64,000 bases of DNA from Chara braunii (lineage: Eukaryota; Streptophyta; Charophyceae; Charales; Characeae): positions 528,017 through 592,016 of the forward strand of contig BFEA01000301.1 of the NCBI GenBank assembly GCA_003427395.1, given 5' to 3'. Positions 1 through 11,317 of the stretch are shown in pieces. The stretch's first letter is position 1. Every line of letters starts with the position of its first letter. Position numbers and translations under genes: made by a program. The notes beneath the pieces were generated by a model, which saw only the letters and a program-made list of their open reading frames with translations, ran no database searches and had not been told where the DNA came from.

Positions 1-835
1 TTCGCGTACGTTTGCCGGTTGAGGCCACTTTCGTATGACCTCAACCTTGGTTGCCTCCGGCTCAAGGCCGTTTGCAGACAACTGGTGCCCAAGATAGATG
101 ACGCTGTCCCTTCCAAACTCAAATTTCTCTAAGTTGAGGTGCAGTTGCGCCTCCTTGAGGACCTGCAAAACTTCCTCAAGGTGCTTGACGTGCTCTTCCA
201 TGGACTTGCTGAAAATCAGGATGTCATCGAGGTAAACAACCACGAACCTCTTGAGCTGATGGCGAAGAACCTTGTCCATGAGGCACTGAAACGTGGCTGG
301 TGCATTCGTAAGACCGAAGGGCATAACGATGAATTCGTACAGCCCATCGTGTGTTTTGAATGCAGTTTTGTGCCGGTCACTCGGATCAACTTCAATCTGG
401 TGGTAGCCAGACTTGAGGTCGATCTTGGAGAAGACCTTGCACCCACCTACCGCATCTAGCAAATCATCTATGCGAGGCAAAGGATAAGCATTCTTTCGGG
501 TAATCCGATTCAGGCCACGATAGTCGATACACATCCGGAGTTTGCCTCCTTTCTTTGGTACAAACAAGACAGGGGCACCGAACTCAGACTCACTAGGCCT
601 AATCCATCCACGATCGATCATGTCATCAATTTGTCTCCTCAACTCCTCCAACTCGCCTTGTCCCATACGGTAGACGCAGCCCTTTGGAGGAACATTCCCT
701 TCTATTATTTCGATTTTGTGTTTGATCGGACGCTCGAGAACTCCACGAGGTTCGGCCAGAACTTCAGGGAATCGATTTAATAGTCGGCGAATGTTTGTTA
801 GGACTTCCGGGGGGAGGATCATCCTCATCAGGAGA
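1..835 (-). CDS. Element A reverse transcriptase, partial open frame
   Basis: The minus-strand frame is open from about 835 to the window edge, so it is partial at its C-terminus. In order it shows RRLLNRFPEVL, LVFVPK-like and MCIDYRGLN motifs, [23 protein letters not shown] and the catalytic YLDDILIFS (near 223-250), then EVIRKWPQP at the window edge. These are the fingers, palm and thumb blocks of a Ty3/gypsy RT, which copies element RNA to cDNA in virus-like particles. Both catalytic Asp residues of YLDD and the Asp of the KIDL block are present. RNase H and integrase would lie further left. Confidence 0.85.
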
Positions 836-859
836 AAGAAAATCAGATCGAGAATTTAC

Positions 860-1490
860 AGCAATTACAACTGGATTTGAAGTACTTGGATCAGAAGTAG
901 AGTGATTATTCACAGTAGAAGTAGATGGAATTAAAAGTAGAATTACTTACCGAGGTAGAAAATGCAGCAAAAGTAGAAGGCACATGGAGAGGTTTTACAA
1001 GAGCTACATGTACATGCTCAGCTTCCTTGCGCCTGCGCACTGATTTGCAGAATTTGGTTGCACTTAAAAGAGTCACAGGGGACTCGCGCGTCTCGTCCAA
1101 TAGAACGGTACGCTCGTTCCCCTTGGCATCACGCACCACGAACTGATTATCCGCCCACAGGGGACTCGCGCGTCTCGTCCAAATGAACCTTTAGCCAGCC
1201 CAAGCCAATGACCGCGTCGAACGGACACTTGTCCATGACATAAAAGTTCAGCTATGTATCAGCGGTTAATGAGCAGCTTAAAGAACGTTCGCTCCACACT
1301 CCCTTGAACGCGGAGTTGCTACTTGAGCTGCAGCCAATGTTCTCGGTGAGCGTGGAAGTCAACTTCCTTAGACTCCCCCCAAGGCTCAGTGTACAATACT
1401 CGAATTGCAACAGCCTTGGATTCAGCGTCGTTTCGGGCTTCAAAAGTAGGTTGTTGATCAGATTCAGGCTCATTGGAGGGGCCTGCAACT
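860..1490 (-). pseudogene. Element A protease region with active site deleted
   Basis: The minus-strand peptides TEPWGESKEVDFH..EHWLQLK (about 1420-1320) and LDETRESPVT..LLSATKFCKSVRRRKE (about 1110-1000) match the same parts of element C. In element C the two parts are separated by LRINH.. and LIDCGATTNFIS, the aspartic protease active site. Here the sequence passes from LLINR directly to a frame reading LNFYVMDKCPFD and VIGLGWL, so roughly 190 bp holding the catalytic Asp are absent. A 22-bp segment beginning gggactcgcgcgtctcg occurs twice (near 1079 and 1160), a second local rearrangement. Confidence 0.7.
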
Positions 1491-1496
1491 GATGGT

Positions 1497-3232
1497 TCAG
1501 CTTCCCTTGTTGTAGAGAGTGCTGATGACTCTTCTACGCCCTTTGCTTGTTTCCCTGCAGACGATAGCAGTCCTGCACAGCATGCCCAGGCTTTTGACAA
1601 TGCAAGCATACGCGCAGTTTCGATCTTCTTTCCCATTCTTTTTTACTGATGCGGAGGGCTTCCCAAGGCTTGGTAGAAGCGTCCTCCAGTTTCTCAGGGA
1701 TCTTCGCATTCTTGGGGAGGTGTGCAATAGTTCCCCTACCCGAACAACGATTAGGCCCCTTGCTTGAAGCAGTCTTTTTGAAAGCATTAAGTTTTTCATC
1801 TCGTTCACGTCAGACTCAATGGCTGATGTAGAACAACCCATATTGGAGTCCGGCTCTAGATCGTCATCTAGAGACAGATCATCCACGTAGGACTGATCTT
1901 CAGCCTCTCGATGCTCATGCAGGGCAAGCTGGTTGCTACTTCCATACCGCTTGCGTTGTGATTTTCCACCTGCAGCGGGCGCCTTTTTACGCCTGGCGAG
2001 GTTTTTGGCCTCTAGGTTGACTAGATCCGTCATGAGCTCTCGCCAAGTGGTATGGTCTTTGAGTCCTAGTAGGAAGAGGTATTCTTTAGGGGCCACTCCC
2101 ATGACTACATCCACGCAAGACACGCAAGTCTTTCCCAGGTCTGGAGTGGTGAACAAACCAGTCAGGTGTTGTTCCAAAGCCTGCATGGAGGTCCTCCATG
2201 TTTGGCCCTTGAGGGCCTCAAGCTTCAGCCTTGCCTTGAGCGCAACGTGCTTATCTTGGTACCGTGTGATGAGAAGGTCCTCAAGAGTGCGTACAGGAGT
2301 TACTTTCAGCCACTCAGTCAGGTCAATTCTCTCATAACCTGTTGTAACAGCTTGGAGTTCAATGAAATTCCGTACGGCGGGCTCGATATTAGTGCCCATG
2401 ATCATGCTTCGGTCTTCCTGCGGTGTTTGCAGTACCTCGAAGTATTAGCGCATGGAGCTAATCCAAGAAGTGATGTCCCCTTTCCCGTCGTACTTGGACG
2501 GCAGAGTGGCCGCCCGCTTGTCCACTACAGGACCGCTATACTGTACGCCAGTAAGAATTGTGGCGTTTTGGGCTGATGTCCCTGCATTTGGGACTATGAC
2601 TAATGCAGAATTGTCGGCGTCGCCGCTTGAGGAGCAGGCACCGGTTCCTGCGCTCGTCACAGTTCCACTTGCTCTTGTCGTGAGGACTATGCTAGATTGA
2701 GAGACTGGGACTGCAGCAGGTCGAAGGTTACGAGGACGAGGGGTTGGGACTGTTTAAGGCTGAGTATCTCAACCTGCAACTCTTGGTTCCGCTGCTCCAG
2801 TGCTGTCACACGGGACTCAAGGTCTTCTAGGGTCCGCAGTCGAACCAAGGCTGCTACGACAGCAGCTAACCTTTCTTGGAACCGGTCAGCATTAGCTTCC
2901 GGGACCTGCAGGAGGGCCACCTGATCAGCAATGCTTGTGGTTCTGGCTACTGCCTCTGCCTCTCTCTCCCTCTGCACGGCATCGTCATAAAGCTTTTGGA
3001 AGAACGGTTTCTCGTTCTCGTCCACTGCGTCCAGCATGGCCTGCCATTGGGCAGATGTGATGTCCGCCATGCCGGAGGAAGGGGTGTTAGTACATCTCTC
3101 AAGAGGGGTTCGCTCTCTCCTCACGTTTGGACGAACACTCCTCTTGCCCTTCCTCACACTCTCAAGCAGAACACCTTCTCTCTCCCTTCTCTCTCTTCCC
3201 GCTGTCTGCGCACGTGTCTCAATACCGGACAT
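1497..3232 (-). pseudogene. Element A gag, frameshifted
   Basis: The first Met on the minus strand is at 3232 (MSGIETRAQT). The N-terminal part is charged and then has a coiled-coil-like stretch (ERLAAVVAALVRLRTLEDLE, about 2840-2780). A second frame (about 2660-2445) has LPSKYDGKGDITSWISSMR, and a third (2405-1500) has the retrotransposon gag core with YERIDLTEWLKVTP and TWRELMTDLVNLEAKN. A CCHC zinc knuckle (C-x2-C-x4-H-x4-C, CLHCQKPGHAVQDC) lies at 1608-1567, in yet another frame. Gag would form the virus-like particle and bind element RNA. At least three frame changes make it inactive as read. Confidence 0.8.
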
Positions 3233-4504
3233 AGATAGTTCAGATGAAAGAAACACAGAGTAGAAGGTAGAACTCCTAGCCGGAGTGGCAGTTCATTTGG
3301 ACTTGGAGAATGGCATGCAGCAGAATAAAGAAAAGAATAATAATCATAAAAAAAAATAAACGGAAGAGAGGACTGACTTATCGAACGGGCCCGATCAGAT
3401 TAGCTGGAGATCCCCTCTTGTCTAACCTGACAAGGTACATGTACTACAATAAATCAGCCGAAGAAAACTAATTGCAGCAATGGAGATTTTGAGGGGTGCA
3501 GACGGTCGCCGAGTCAGACGCGGGGCAGTATGTGATAACATGCAGTAAGACCAGTCAAGATCCCCTTGAAAGGAATGCCCTTGCTAGCCGTAAGTCCCCC
3601 AAGTTCAGCACAGCAAAGAGAAGCACTGGCGGAAACAGATTTGGGCCCAAAAGGTCCTGTCCCGTTGGGCCTGGTCCCATTGAGTCCCAAAGGTCCCAAG
3701 TAGGTCGTGGACCAGGACCAACGAGATAGGTGTACCCAAACTGCCTCTGCCGTACTGAAAAGGAAAAGACAACTTCAGCAAGAACTTACCCCTACAGCCA
3801 TTCAGAAATGAAAAGACATTGCACCGTAGAAAGATATGTCATTTAGAACAGATACATCATCCATCCATCCATCAGGTGAGGAAGCAATCCACATGCTCAC
3901 ACACAACCAAGACCGCAGAGAAGAGGAAGAGAGCCCAGCACACCCCCAACAGGCCATGAAGCACCAAGCAACCTCCCACGGGCTAACCAGGTCACACGAC
4001 ACTTACCTGTGAGGCCCGGCCTCCAAAGATGGATAACGACTCACCCCCCTCTCTCATAAGTCCTCCTGACCCCTAGCTACCACTACACGAAGTGTCCTAG
4101 CATGACTAAGAGGGCCTTCCTACNCCCCTGTTGCAACGCCGGATCCCCCGCCGATGTCTGAAGACCAAAGTAGCAACTTGCAGCTCTCCGAGGATCAAGT
4201 CTCCCTCTTGAGGGGAAGCCCAAGTCTTCTTGAAGTGCAGATTCCAGGTGCGAGTACCTCTCACTCTCTACTCCCTCTCGCTTACTCCAATCAGCCTCCT
4301 TTGTGTCTCGCCACCCCATCCAATCACTCAAGCAACCTGGTCAGGTCTAATGTCGACCCCACATGACCTAACCAGGTGGGGGCAATATCCACATACCTCA
4401 CTGCCCCACTTAACCCTAACTTCCTAACCCTAATCCGAGATTAGGTTAGCCCTAACCTAACTCGGAATTAGGTTTAGGGTGACTAACACCTCTCGCCAGC
4501 AAGT
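3233..4504 (-). other. Element A 5' untranslated leader
   Basis: This is about 1.27 kb between the primer-binding site and the first gag Met, read on the minus strand. No coding region is recognised. It holds one N at 4124, an A-rich tract near 3350 and the stem-loop at 4423-4478. Confidence 0.6.
4423..4478 (-). promoter_or_regulatory. Long stem-loop beside the PBS of element A
   Basis: This 56-bp near-palindrome starts 27 nt downstream of the PBS in element orientation. The arms are about 26 nt; 24 positions pair, with one offset bubble, around a 3-4 nt loop. The arms contain CCTAA/TTAGG units that resemble plant telomere repeats, but they are arranged as an inverted repeat rather than a telomere tract. 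Its position suggests a leader RNA structure, such as a dimerisation or packaging signal; that role is inference. Confidence 0.6.
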
Positions 4505-4522
4505 AAGTCCGCTCCGATACCA
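4505..4522 (-). other. Primer-binding site of element A (tRNA-iMet type)
   Basis: The minus strand reads TGGTATCGGAGCGGACTT two bases after the LTR terminus. TGGTATC plus a following GAGC is the usual complement of the 3' end of plant initiator tRNA-Met. Confidence 0.85.
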
Positions 4523-4524
4523 AT

Positions 4525-5890
4525 TGTTACGATCCTGGTCATGTCCCAAGTGCAAATTCACAATGAAAGACAATGCCACCGAATTGCGAAAGAAATGAAA
4601 GCACTTGCAAAGAGATAAAGACCAGAGGAGAGAGAAAGAAGAAGAAGAAGAAGAAGATATGCACCAGCAGGACCAATGACAATTTCCCCCTTCTCTCTCC
4701 ACCTTCCTCCTCCTCCTCCTTTCGCCAATCTTATTCTTCTCTCAATAATAATAATAACAATGAATGGATGAACCAGAATCAATATCCGAAGTTCCCTCTT
4801 ACTGCTGACTCAACTCGACAACAACAACAACAACAACAACAACAAGTCCACCATAGCTATGGCTTCCCTCCTTCAGCCTCCTCTCTCATGCATAGGCTAT
4901 GGCGGACTAATGAGGGCCCTGCCCTCCTGTCCAAAAGACAACCCCAAGCAGCTATGGTGCTGCGCTGATGTCCAAAGGACAACCCAAAGCAGCTATGGTG
5001 CTGCGCTGATGTCCAAAGGAAAGCCCACAGCAGCTATGGTGCTGCTGACTGGTCCGCCATGCCTGACTCTGCCTCGAGCTTCCTCGGTGCAGCACTACCC
5101 AAACTGGGGCCCTCCAGATGCAGAGCCCAACAAGGTGATGAAGATGGTGTCTACCATAGCCAGGTAAGTGCCCCGCCACTCTCCTCCTTCGCCCCCCCCT
5201 TCTTCCTCCTCCTCAAGCTGGACTGCTCGCCATAGCCAGGCTGAGCTCCAGCTGCCCTTCACCTCCAAGCAGCGCTGTCCCAGTCCAGCGCTGTGCTCCA
5301 GCAGCATGTCGCCAATCCTTGCACACCGCAAATGAGGAGGAGCTACTTGCTCCTCCGAAAGATATAGCGGCCTACTGGCCTCCTGGGCGGTGACTTCCTA
5401 GGCCGAGCGGCCTCCCAGCAACCGGTACCTCCTCCCTTTCGGAGGGAAACCGGCCCACCTCTAGCCTACCTCTACTGGGCCTCTAAAAATGCCAACTTTT
5501 TGTCTTCTTCTGCTCGGCCTCCAGTACCCCACAATTCTACCACTACTTCAGTGGGACCGGCCTACCTGCTACTCGAGTGTTTTTCCCCTGCTCTAAGTGC
5601 TGTGGGTCTACCCCCGCTACTCGAGTGTTTTCCCCCCTGCAACCCTTCACAGTCACGGCCACAGGTAAGTACCGGCCCTGCGGGGCCTTTCAACCAACAA
5701 GTACCCTTTGAGGTCACACACACACTCAACTGACAAGCATTCAGACAGGCATGCAAACTAGCAGGCACGCACGCACACACAGACATGGAAATCACAGCAG
5801 AATGTGGGAATTTCAGCCAGACATTCATTCCAGCAGCAAATCCCAGAAATCAGCAGTGTTCTCAGTCTGTGTTTTTCGCGAGTCATTACA
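4525..5890 (-). repeat. 5' LTR of element A (LTR family alpha)
   Basis: In minus orientation the LTR starts TGTAATGACT at 5890 and ends GGATCGTAACA at 4525, 1366 bp. The same ends define LTRs at 27580-29000, 34039-35338 and 56135-57526. It carries a GAA microsatellite (about 4638-4655), a CAA microsatellite (about 4819-4843) and a three-copy 41-bp tandem repeat. It is the promoter-bearing repeat of element A. Confidence 0.85.
4928..5050. repeat. 41-bp tandem repeat inside the alpha LTR, 3 copies
   Basis: The units begin at 4928, 4969 and 5010 with tgtccaaa and contain agcagctatggtgctg. The solo LTR at 27580-29000 has two related units (about 28020-28100), so copy number varies between LTR family members. 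Confidence 0.75.
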
Positions 5891-6252
5891 TTTTAGTCTT
5901 CCGCGTTGTCTGAGATCCACGGTGGACAGGTCGGAATCGGTTAATATTTGAGTTTTCCTCACTGTCTGCGATCCAACATGCAGTAAAAGATATATCGTGT
6001 CATTTAAGTAGATGAGATCCACAGCGCATCGAGAAGTGCAAAAAGGTTCAAATGAAAGGGGGATTAGCTATACACAGCATGAGGATGCAGTCCCTGTTTT
6101 TCCCAAGAAATCAGATAAACCATTATAATTTTGACTCACAAGTTCACAACAGTAAATCTCAAAGCCTGTTCGGCGAAGTTGCACAGGACACAGAGAGCAC
6201 ACAGGAGGCAGACAGGAGGGCATTTCAGGGCAAACTCAGATTGCACTCTTAC
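5891..6252 (-). other. Intron sequence downstream of the C2 exon
   Basis: No gene is seen. It is the start of the intron that follows exon 6489-6253 and holds two loose copies of a ctgtctg(a/c)gatccaac-like segment (near 5910 and 5965). Confidence 0.5.
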
Positions 6253-6489
6253 CCGGCCATAGGTTAGCTTCACATAAGGGTTGCTTTTACCCGTCTTCCC
6301 AATGGGCGCAAGATTCCGCCCTTCTACTGCAGAGACCAAAATTGTGCGCCCAGTCAGTGGCTGTAGCCGTGAGATCGCCCCCAGTAATGGTTGAGCTGCC
6401 TCTCTCGCCGATAAGGATGGTATGAAGTTAGCAACTGCTCTTGAACCATCGTCAAACTGCCACTCCTTCAGTGATAACCTCACCGTTAT
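6253..6489 (-). CDS. C2 gene exon, KEWQF linker and first half of second C2 domain
   Basis: This 237-bp exon has 79 codons in phase 0. The acceptor is cctgagtgtag before ATAACGGTG; the donor is GGCCGG followed by gtaaga. It begins ITVRLSLKEWQFDDGS, then has a Ser/Ala-rich stretch, then LTGRTILVSAVEGRNL, and ends with GKSNPYVKLTYGR, the beta1 to beta3 part of a C2 domain. Loop 1, normally D-x-x-G-x-S-D-P-Y, reads APIGKTGKSNPY here, so both usual calcium-ligand Asp positions are Gly and Asn. The next exon must lie left of the window, because 1-5890 is filled by a retrotransposon. Confidence 0.85.
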
Positions 6490-7900
6490 CTACACTCAGG
6501 ATATCAAACAACATCACAAAGAGAAAGCAAGGTAACACAAAGTTGAAACCACAAACTGCTTAAGGCACATCCAGAAAGCAATCATGCACGAGCACAATGA
6601 GCAACAATGGGGGAGTAATTGTGACTCTGCAAGACATTCGCCTCTGTGCATGACGGGGTGGGTAGTCACAATGGAACACCATAGCAACATGAATGGCTCT
6701 ACCTCCTCCGGTTCCCAATCAATCTCAGCATTTTTCCTATCTCAATGATTCAGTATCTCCTGATTAATTATTCTACAATCTTGCAGCAAGATAGGGCAGT
6801 AGTAGCAAAGAGCGGACAAGAAAAAATCTATCTGATTGATTGCACTGAGACAGAGGATTGCACCTTAGATGCTTGGGGAGGGAATTGGATTTTCGAATCC
6901 AGTGAAGAGCACTTGAAAGACGGTTTCTTTTTCTTCCTCTATGCACTGACATGAGCATTATGATGTCAGCGTTGTTGGACAGAGCGCCATCAAGATGATG
7001 AATCGATGATGCTTCACTCCGTCTACTGTCTTGGCTCGGCTTTTCGAGTATGCGAGTCCCTGTGTCTTCATCCAATGCATCATGACGCCCTGTCCAGTGG
7101 CATAATGTAACCATCACCCTATGTTTCACTCAGTCCCATCATGACTCATGTCTTAGATCAGCTCTTCATGTATGCAAGCCCCTCTCTGTTTTCATCTGTA
7201 AACATATTCGTTCATGCTACTCCCTTTGGGAGTAAGGTCATGGTTGCACTCTGTGCCCTCATCAGAAGAATACTTTTGTGAAAAGCAGGGATTTGAACCC
7301 TGGTGTGCCCCAATGTGCCGTGACTCTGGATTCTGGGCACGCTCTTCGGCCCTCCTATGTGTGCAGGCCATAGCGAAGGCCACTTGGGTCTTTAGTGCTT
7401 GTTTTTTTCCGCTGCTTGCGACCTTAGCCCATACGTAGCTCTGTGAGGTATGCTGTTTGGGGGAAACATGAACTCCTTGGCACCAAGCGACGTGTGCAGC
7501 ATTATTCATGTCCATTCCATACTTGCGGCGCATCCCCTGAGTGGGGCTGAGCCACATACGGCGCAGAGCGCACGCGCATGCATGCGCGCGCACGTGATGC
7601 AGCGCATCACAAAAAAAAAAAAAAATCGAAAAGGACAGGGTGGGGTGGCCAAACATGCCCTTCGCTTCTAAAAATCAGAGAGCAAGAGGGAAAAGAGTTG
7701 GGGCCACACCATACCCCAAAATTGTGGGTGTGCATGTCCTACTCCTACGACGAATTAGCAAGGACCCTACGTGGAGCAGAGATAGACTTTACGCTTCCAG
7801 TTTGTATGCGTGGGCCGAGAATATAGTCTGGATTCGAATTCATGTCTGTGCATCACAGTTATGGGTCACTAATTCTCTTTTTCTCGTTTTTCTTTTCTTA
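6490..7900 (-). other. Intron sequence, no gene seen
   Basis: This is the 3' end of the 26-kb intron. The only feature I can define is the GC-rich A-tailed repeat at about 7527-7616. A T-arm-like palindrome (7286-7302) was considered and rejected as a tRNA. Confidence 0.5.
7527..7616 (+). repeat. GC-rich SINE-like repeat, copy 1
   Basis: It begins catacttgcggcgcatccc, continues as alternating GCGC-rich sequence and ends in a 15-A tract. The same head and A-rich tail recur at 21096-21000 (minus), 32829-32930 and 33121-33256, so it is a dispersed element. It has no coding capacity. A short non-autonomous retroelement is a reasonable reading, unproven. Confidence 0.55.
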
Positions 7901-7916
7901 GGAATACGTACAGTGG
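7901..7916. repeat. LINE target-site duplication, left copy
   Basis: GGAATACGTACAGTGG, identical to the copy at 11280-11295 just after the LINE A-tail. Confidence 0.9.
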
Positions 7917-10808
7917 TATCCCCAAACCCGACCTCACACTCCTTCAAGAAACCCATCCATCCAACCTGATCGGTCACCCGAGGATACAGCAGAGGATGGA
8001 GAGCTCCATAGGGGGATGCACAGCAGCCTTCTGGTCCAACAGAGACAGTAGTATCAGGGGGACAGCGATACTGATCCCAAAAACGTCCAAAATCCTGAAC
8101 GAAGGGCAGATCCTAAACAGCGAGGGGGACAGCGAGGAAGGGAGATGGTCGTGGATGGACATCAAGTGGCAAGGTGAGGACCTGCGAATTCTCAACCTCT
8201 ACGCACCAAACACGGAATCCGACAGACTAGTCTTCTTTGAGAACATCAGATCCCTCATCCCCANCCCACAGCCAGTGATCATCGCAGGGGATTGGAACAC
8301 AACCCTGGACCCAAACCTGGATCGGATATCCANTACGGTACTAATGGGACCCACAAGAGCGGGCACCAGGATTCNAAATCTGATGACTGNACTCGAACTC
8401 TGCGACCNTCTCAGGGCACTGCACCCGGACAAGAAAACCTTTTCCCGGATAAGGAGGAACCAAGCCAACCGGACTTCACTGTCCAGGATTGACTTCTTCC
8501 TCATATCCGAAACCTACCCAATTTCACAATCAGTCAGACAAGGTGACCCACTGGCTCCCCCCATCTTTCTCTTCATAATGGAAGCCATAGCCTCGTTTCT
8601 CCGCAAAGACCCATCCATTGACCGCCTCACAAAACGAAACTTCAACCCGTTACACGACTTCGCCCTACCCACTGCACTCATGTTCGCTGACGACCTAACG
8701 GTACTCATTAGAGCAAACAACAGCTCCTTCCAATCACTGGTAAGGGCAATGGAAGCATTTAGACTCACATCAGAAATGAGAGTCAATNGGAATAAAACCG
8801 AAGGATNGTGGTTAGCAGACGACACCCCTCCCCAACCCCCGGACACAACCACACCCATGTCCTGGACCGCGGGAGAGCAAGCACTACGATTCCTGGGCAT
8901 CATGATCAACAAAGAAGGATTGTGGCCGGGAATGGGTCAGTACCTAATAGCAAGCACAATCACTCGCCTGGCCCAGTGTAAAACCGCCCAGGCCTCACTG
9001 ATCAGACGGGCTCTACTGATCAACACAACGATCTTCTCCACACTCTGGTATATGGAATCAATATGGTCCCCCCCCAACGACGACCTCAAGGAGCTCAAGA
9101 ACAGCGTAAGGTGCTACCTGTGGACAGGTGACCCCAACAGGACCACCTGTATCAACAGGGTCGCATGGAACCACATCACTTGGAAGCCACAGGAAGGGGG
9201 CCTCGGGATAATTGACCCAAAACAGGAATCCATAGCACTGCAGATGAAATGGATAATCAAGATTCTCACCAGACAGTTCCTCCCGTGGACCCACATGGCG
9301 CTGGACAGCATCAAAAACCTAGCTCCCATCATCTCTCCTCGAAACATGAACGGCCTGTTCTGGATTATGGCAAAGGACTGGACAGTCAAGTCCGTCAGAC
9401 CACGCAGAAGAAACCCCGCACAACACAATCCTGCACAACTCAACACAAACCCAACTCATACAGTCAGTAAATACTGGAGCCCCACCATCAAGGCCTGGCG
9501 TAAAATGATGTCGAGCAAACATGGGGCACCAGGAAATGGAGAAGAAGTCCTGAGACAACCGTTTTCTGCAATCCCTGGATCACTGACCCCAACGGTTCAA
9601 CCTGGACCCTACGTTCTCGGGACCGCAGATGGCTATCATGGATAGAAAAAGGAGTATGGCAGGTCAAGCACATCTGGGTAGAAGAGCAAGGACGGTGGGC
9701 TACGGATCAGGAGCTACGAACCACACTAAAAGGCTGCCACGCCCTCTCCGATAACTTGACAATGATCCAAAATAGCATCCCAACACAATGGCTCCCCCTC
9801 CTAAGAGAGGAATTCTCGTGGAAATCCAGGGGCTGGGGCATACTAGTCTCCCAAGCCCAGCCTACCAGGGCATACAGATTCGTCGCTAGAAAAGACCCAC
9901 CCGACTACCTATCCAAGTTCTATTCCTACCCGGTAGTGAATCACAGCACAAACGAAATGGAAGTTCAGAACAACGACCCCCAGAGCGAGAGGCTGGAGAC
10001 TTTCCGACTGAGAAAAGTGAGGGTATCAAAGTCCAAACCCTGGATAATCTTCCGACCGGATCTCTGCATCTCAGAGCTAGAATTCGACCCGAAAGAATGT
10101 ATATGGGAACAGGGAACCTCAGGGAGGACGAGAACTATAGCAGAATATGACGTCAAATTCGGCTACGAGCTAGGCCTACAGACCACAGACCCAGACCCTA
10201 GACTCAAAAGCAAATGGAGGGATATACTAAGTCTGGATCCCTCGACCCCCATAACCATCCCGTGGACTAAATTCCTAACCATCAGACCAGCTAGGATTCA
10301 AAGCATGCAATGGCTCTTAGCACACGCCGCCCTGCCAACCAATCAATGGCTCCACAAGAGAAGAAAACACACAGACCCTGCCAGCACTGAGATATGCAGA
10401 CTGTGCACAGACAACGCTGTGGAGGACACACTCCACTGCCTCTTATACTGCACGGAAGCTACGTGGATCTGGAACAAAGTGCGCGTCCTATGGATCTCTC
10501 TCTTCTCTTCACCCCCCCCGGCCACAACCCCCTTGAACATTCTGCTCCTATCTAACGACATGAACAATCTCAAAGGTGGCAAGGAAGTGTGGTTCCACCT
10601 ACTCAGAAAGCTGACTCTATGGGTAATCTGGAAAAGGAGGTGCTCCAAGGCGATCGAAGAGACCGAGGTGCCAAGAGAAGAAATGTGGGCTCTACCGCTG
10701 AGAATGGCTGAAACACAGATCCGATCCAGATGGCGAGAAGTGACCACGACGACGAAGGGCAGACCAGAAAGAACAGCCACCAAGAGACGTAAATTTACAA
10801 GAGACTAG
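7917..10808 (+). pseudogene. LINE ORF2: endonuclease, reverse transcriptase, zinc-binding domain
   Basis: The first frame starts without an initiation codon at KPDLTLLQET. It shows the endonuclease blocks LNLYAPN, AGDWNTTLDP and SRIDFFL. It then jumps near 8505-8530 to the RT block QSVRQGDPLAP and the catalytic FADD (8683-8694), so the N-terminal half of RT is missing. RT connection sequence follows (WSPPNDDLKELK, AWNHITWKPQEGG). A frameshift near 9555 moves it to a second frame that ends at 10808. That frame has a zf-RVT-like finger (C-x2-C..H-x4-C, 10395-10451). Ambiguous N's occur at 8264, 8333, 8375, 8390, 8408, 8789 and 8807. It would nick target DNA and copy its own RNA, but this copy is dead. 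Confidence 0.88.
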
Positions 10809-11184
10809 CTTCTACAAGGAAAGATCGTGACTGTGATGGACAACAGAATGGTGAAGTAGTGGCACAGCACATGATCAGGGATCCAAGAAGGAGCAAAATG
10901 AGATTATAATCTCAACAGTCTAGACAACTCTCCCCTTTTCTTGTTTTACAAGTAATATCTGGCAGAGACAATGTAGACTCTGAGAGGAAAAGAGGTAGGG
11001 CAAGCTGACAACAAATCCTCCTGATAGGGAGCAATCAATGCTGGTCAGGGTTCCTTCGGCCAGACGAAAGGAAGCGTGTGGGTGTTCACCATGTATTTCA
11101 TTCTCGACTTGCCGGTGGAAAGGAACCGGACTGACGCTCCCCAGAATGAATATGGAGCCAGGACCATAAGGACCTGATTTAAGT

Positions 11185-11235
<51 letters not shown>

Positions 11236-11244
11236 AAATAAAAG

Positions 11245-11279
<35 letters not shown>
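10809..11279 (+). other. LINE 3' untranslated region and poly(A) tail
   Basis: About 380 bp of non-coding 3' end is followed by a run of A's (11190-11234 and 11245-11279) broken only by a short CAAATAAAAG-like interruption. The tail abuts the right target-site duplication. Confidence 0.85.
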
Positions 11280-11281
<2 letters not shown>

Positions 11282-11295
11282 AATACGTACAGTGG
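11280..11295. repeat. LINE target-site duplication, right copy
   Basis: Identical to 7901-7916. Confidence 0.9.
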
Positions 11296-11317
11296 CCCCA
11301 AGGGCCTCTACCTACCA

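Larger units (their letters stand above)
1..5890 (-). mobile_element. Element A: Ty3/gypsy retrotransposon, 3' part off the left edge
   Basis: Read on the minus strand, the order is 5' LTR (5890-4525), tRNA-Met primer-binding site (4522-4505), a 1.3-kb leader, gag (3232 to about 1500), a protease remnant, and reverse transcriptase running past base 1. Its gag and protease-region proteins match element C (34039-40380), so the two are one family. The domain order and the YLDD-containing RT place it in Ty3/gypsy. Gag is broken by frameshifts and the protease active site is missing, although the RT frame looks open. Confidence 0.85.
7917..11279 (+). mobile_element. LINE (non-LTR retrotransposon), 5'-truncated, with TSD and A-tail
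   Basis: It is bounded by identical 16-bp direct repeats and ends in about 90 bases of almost pure A, the hallmark of target-primed reverse transcription. It starts inside the endonuclease domain (KPDLTLLQET), so it was truncated at insertion. It carries endonuclease, reverse transcriptase and a C-terminal zinc-binding domain, with an internal deletion and a frameshift. It lies in a host intron, opposite in sense to the host gene. Confidence 0.92.

Noticed and set aside
4423-4478. Interstitial telomere tract
   Set aside because: The TTAGG/CCTAA units are arranged head to head as a hairpin and are not a run of TTTAGGG.
7286-7302. tRNA T-arm-like palindrome (minus strand GGTTCAAATCC with a 5-bp stem)
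   Set aside because: No acceptor stem, D-arm or anticodon arm can be placed at the required distances; kept only as a weak B-box match.
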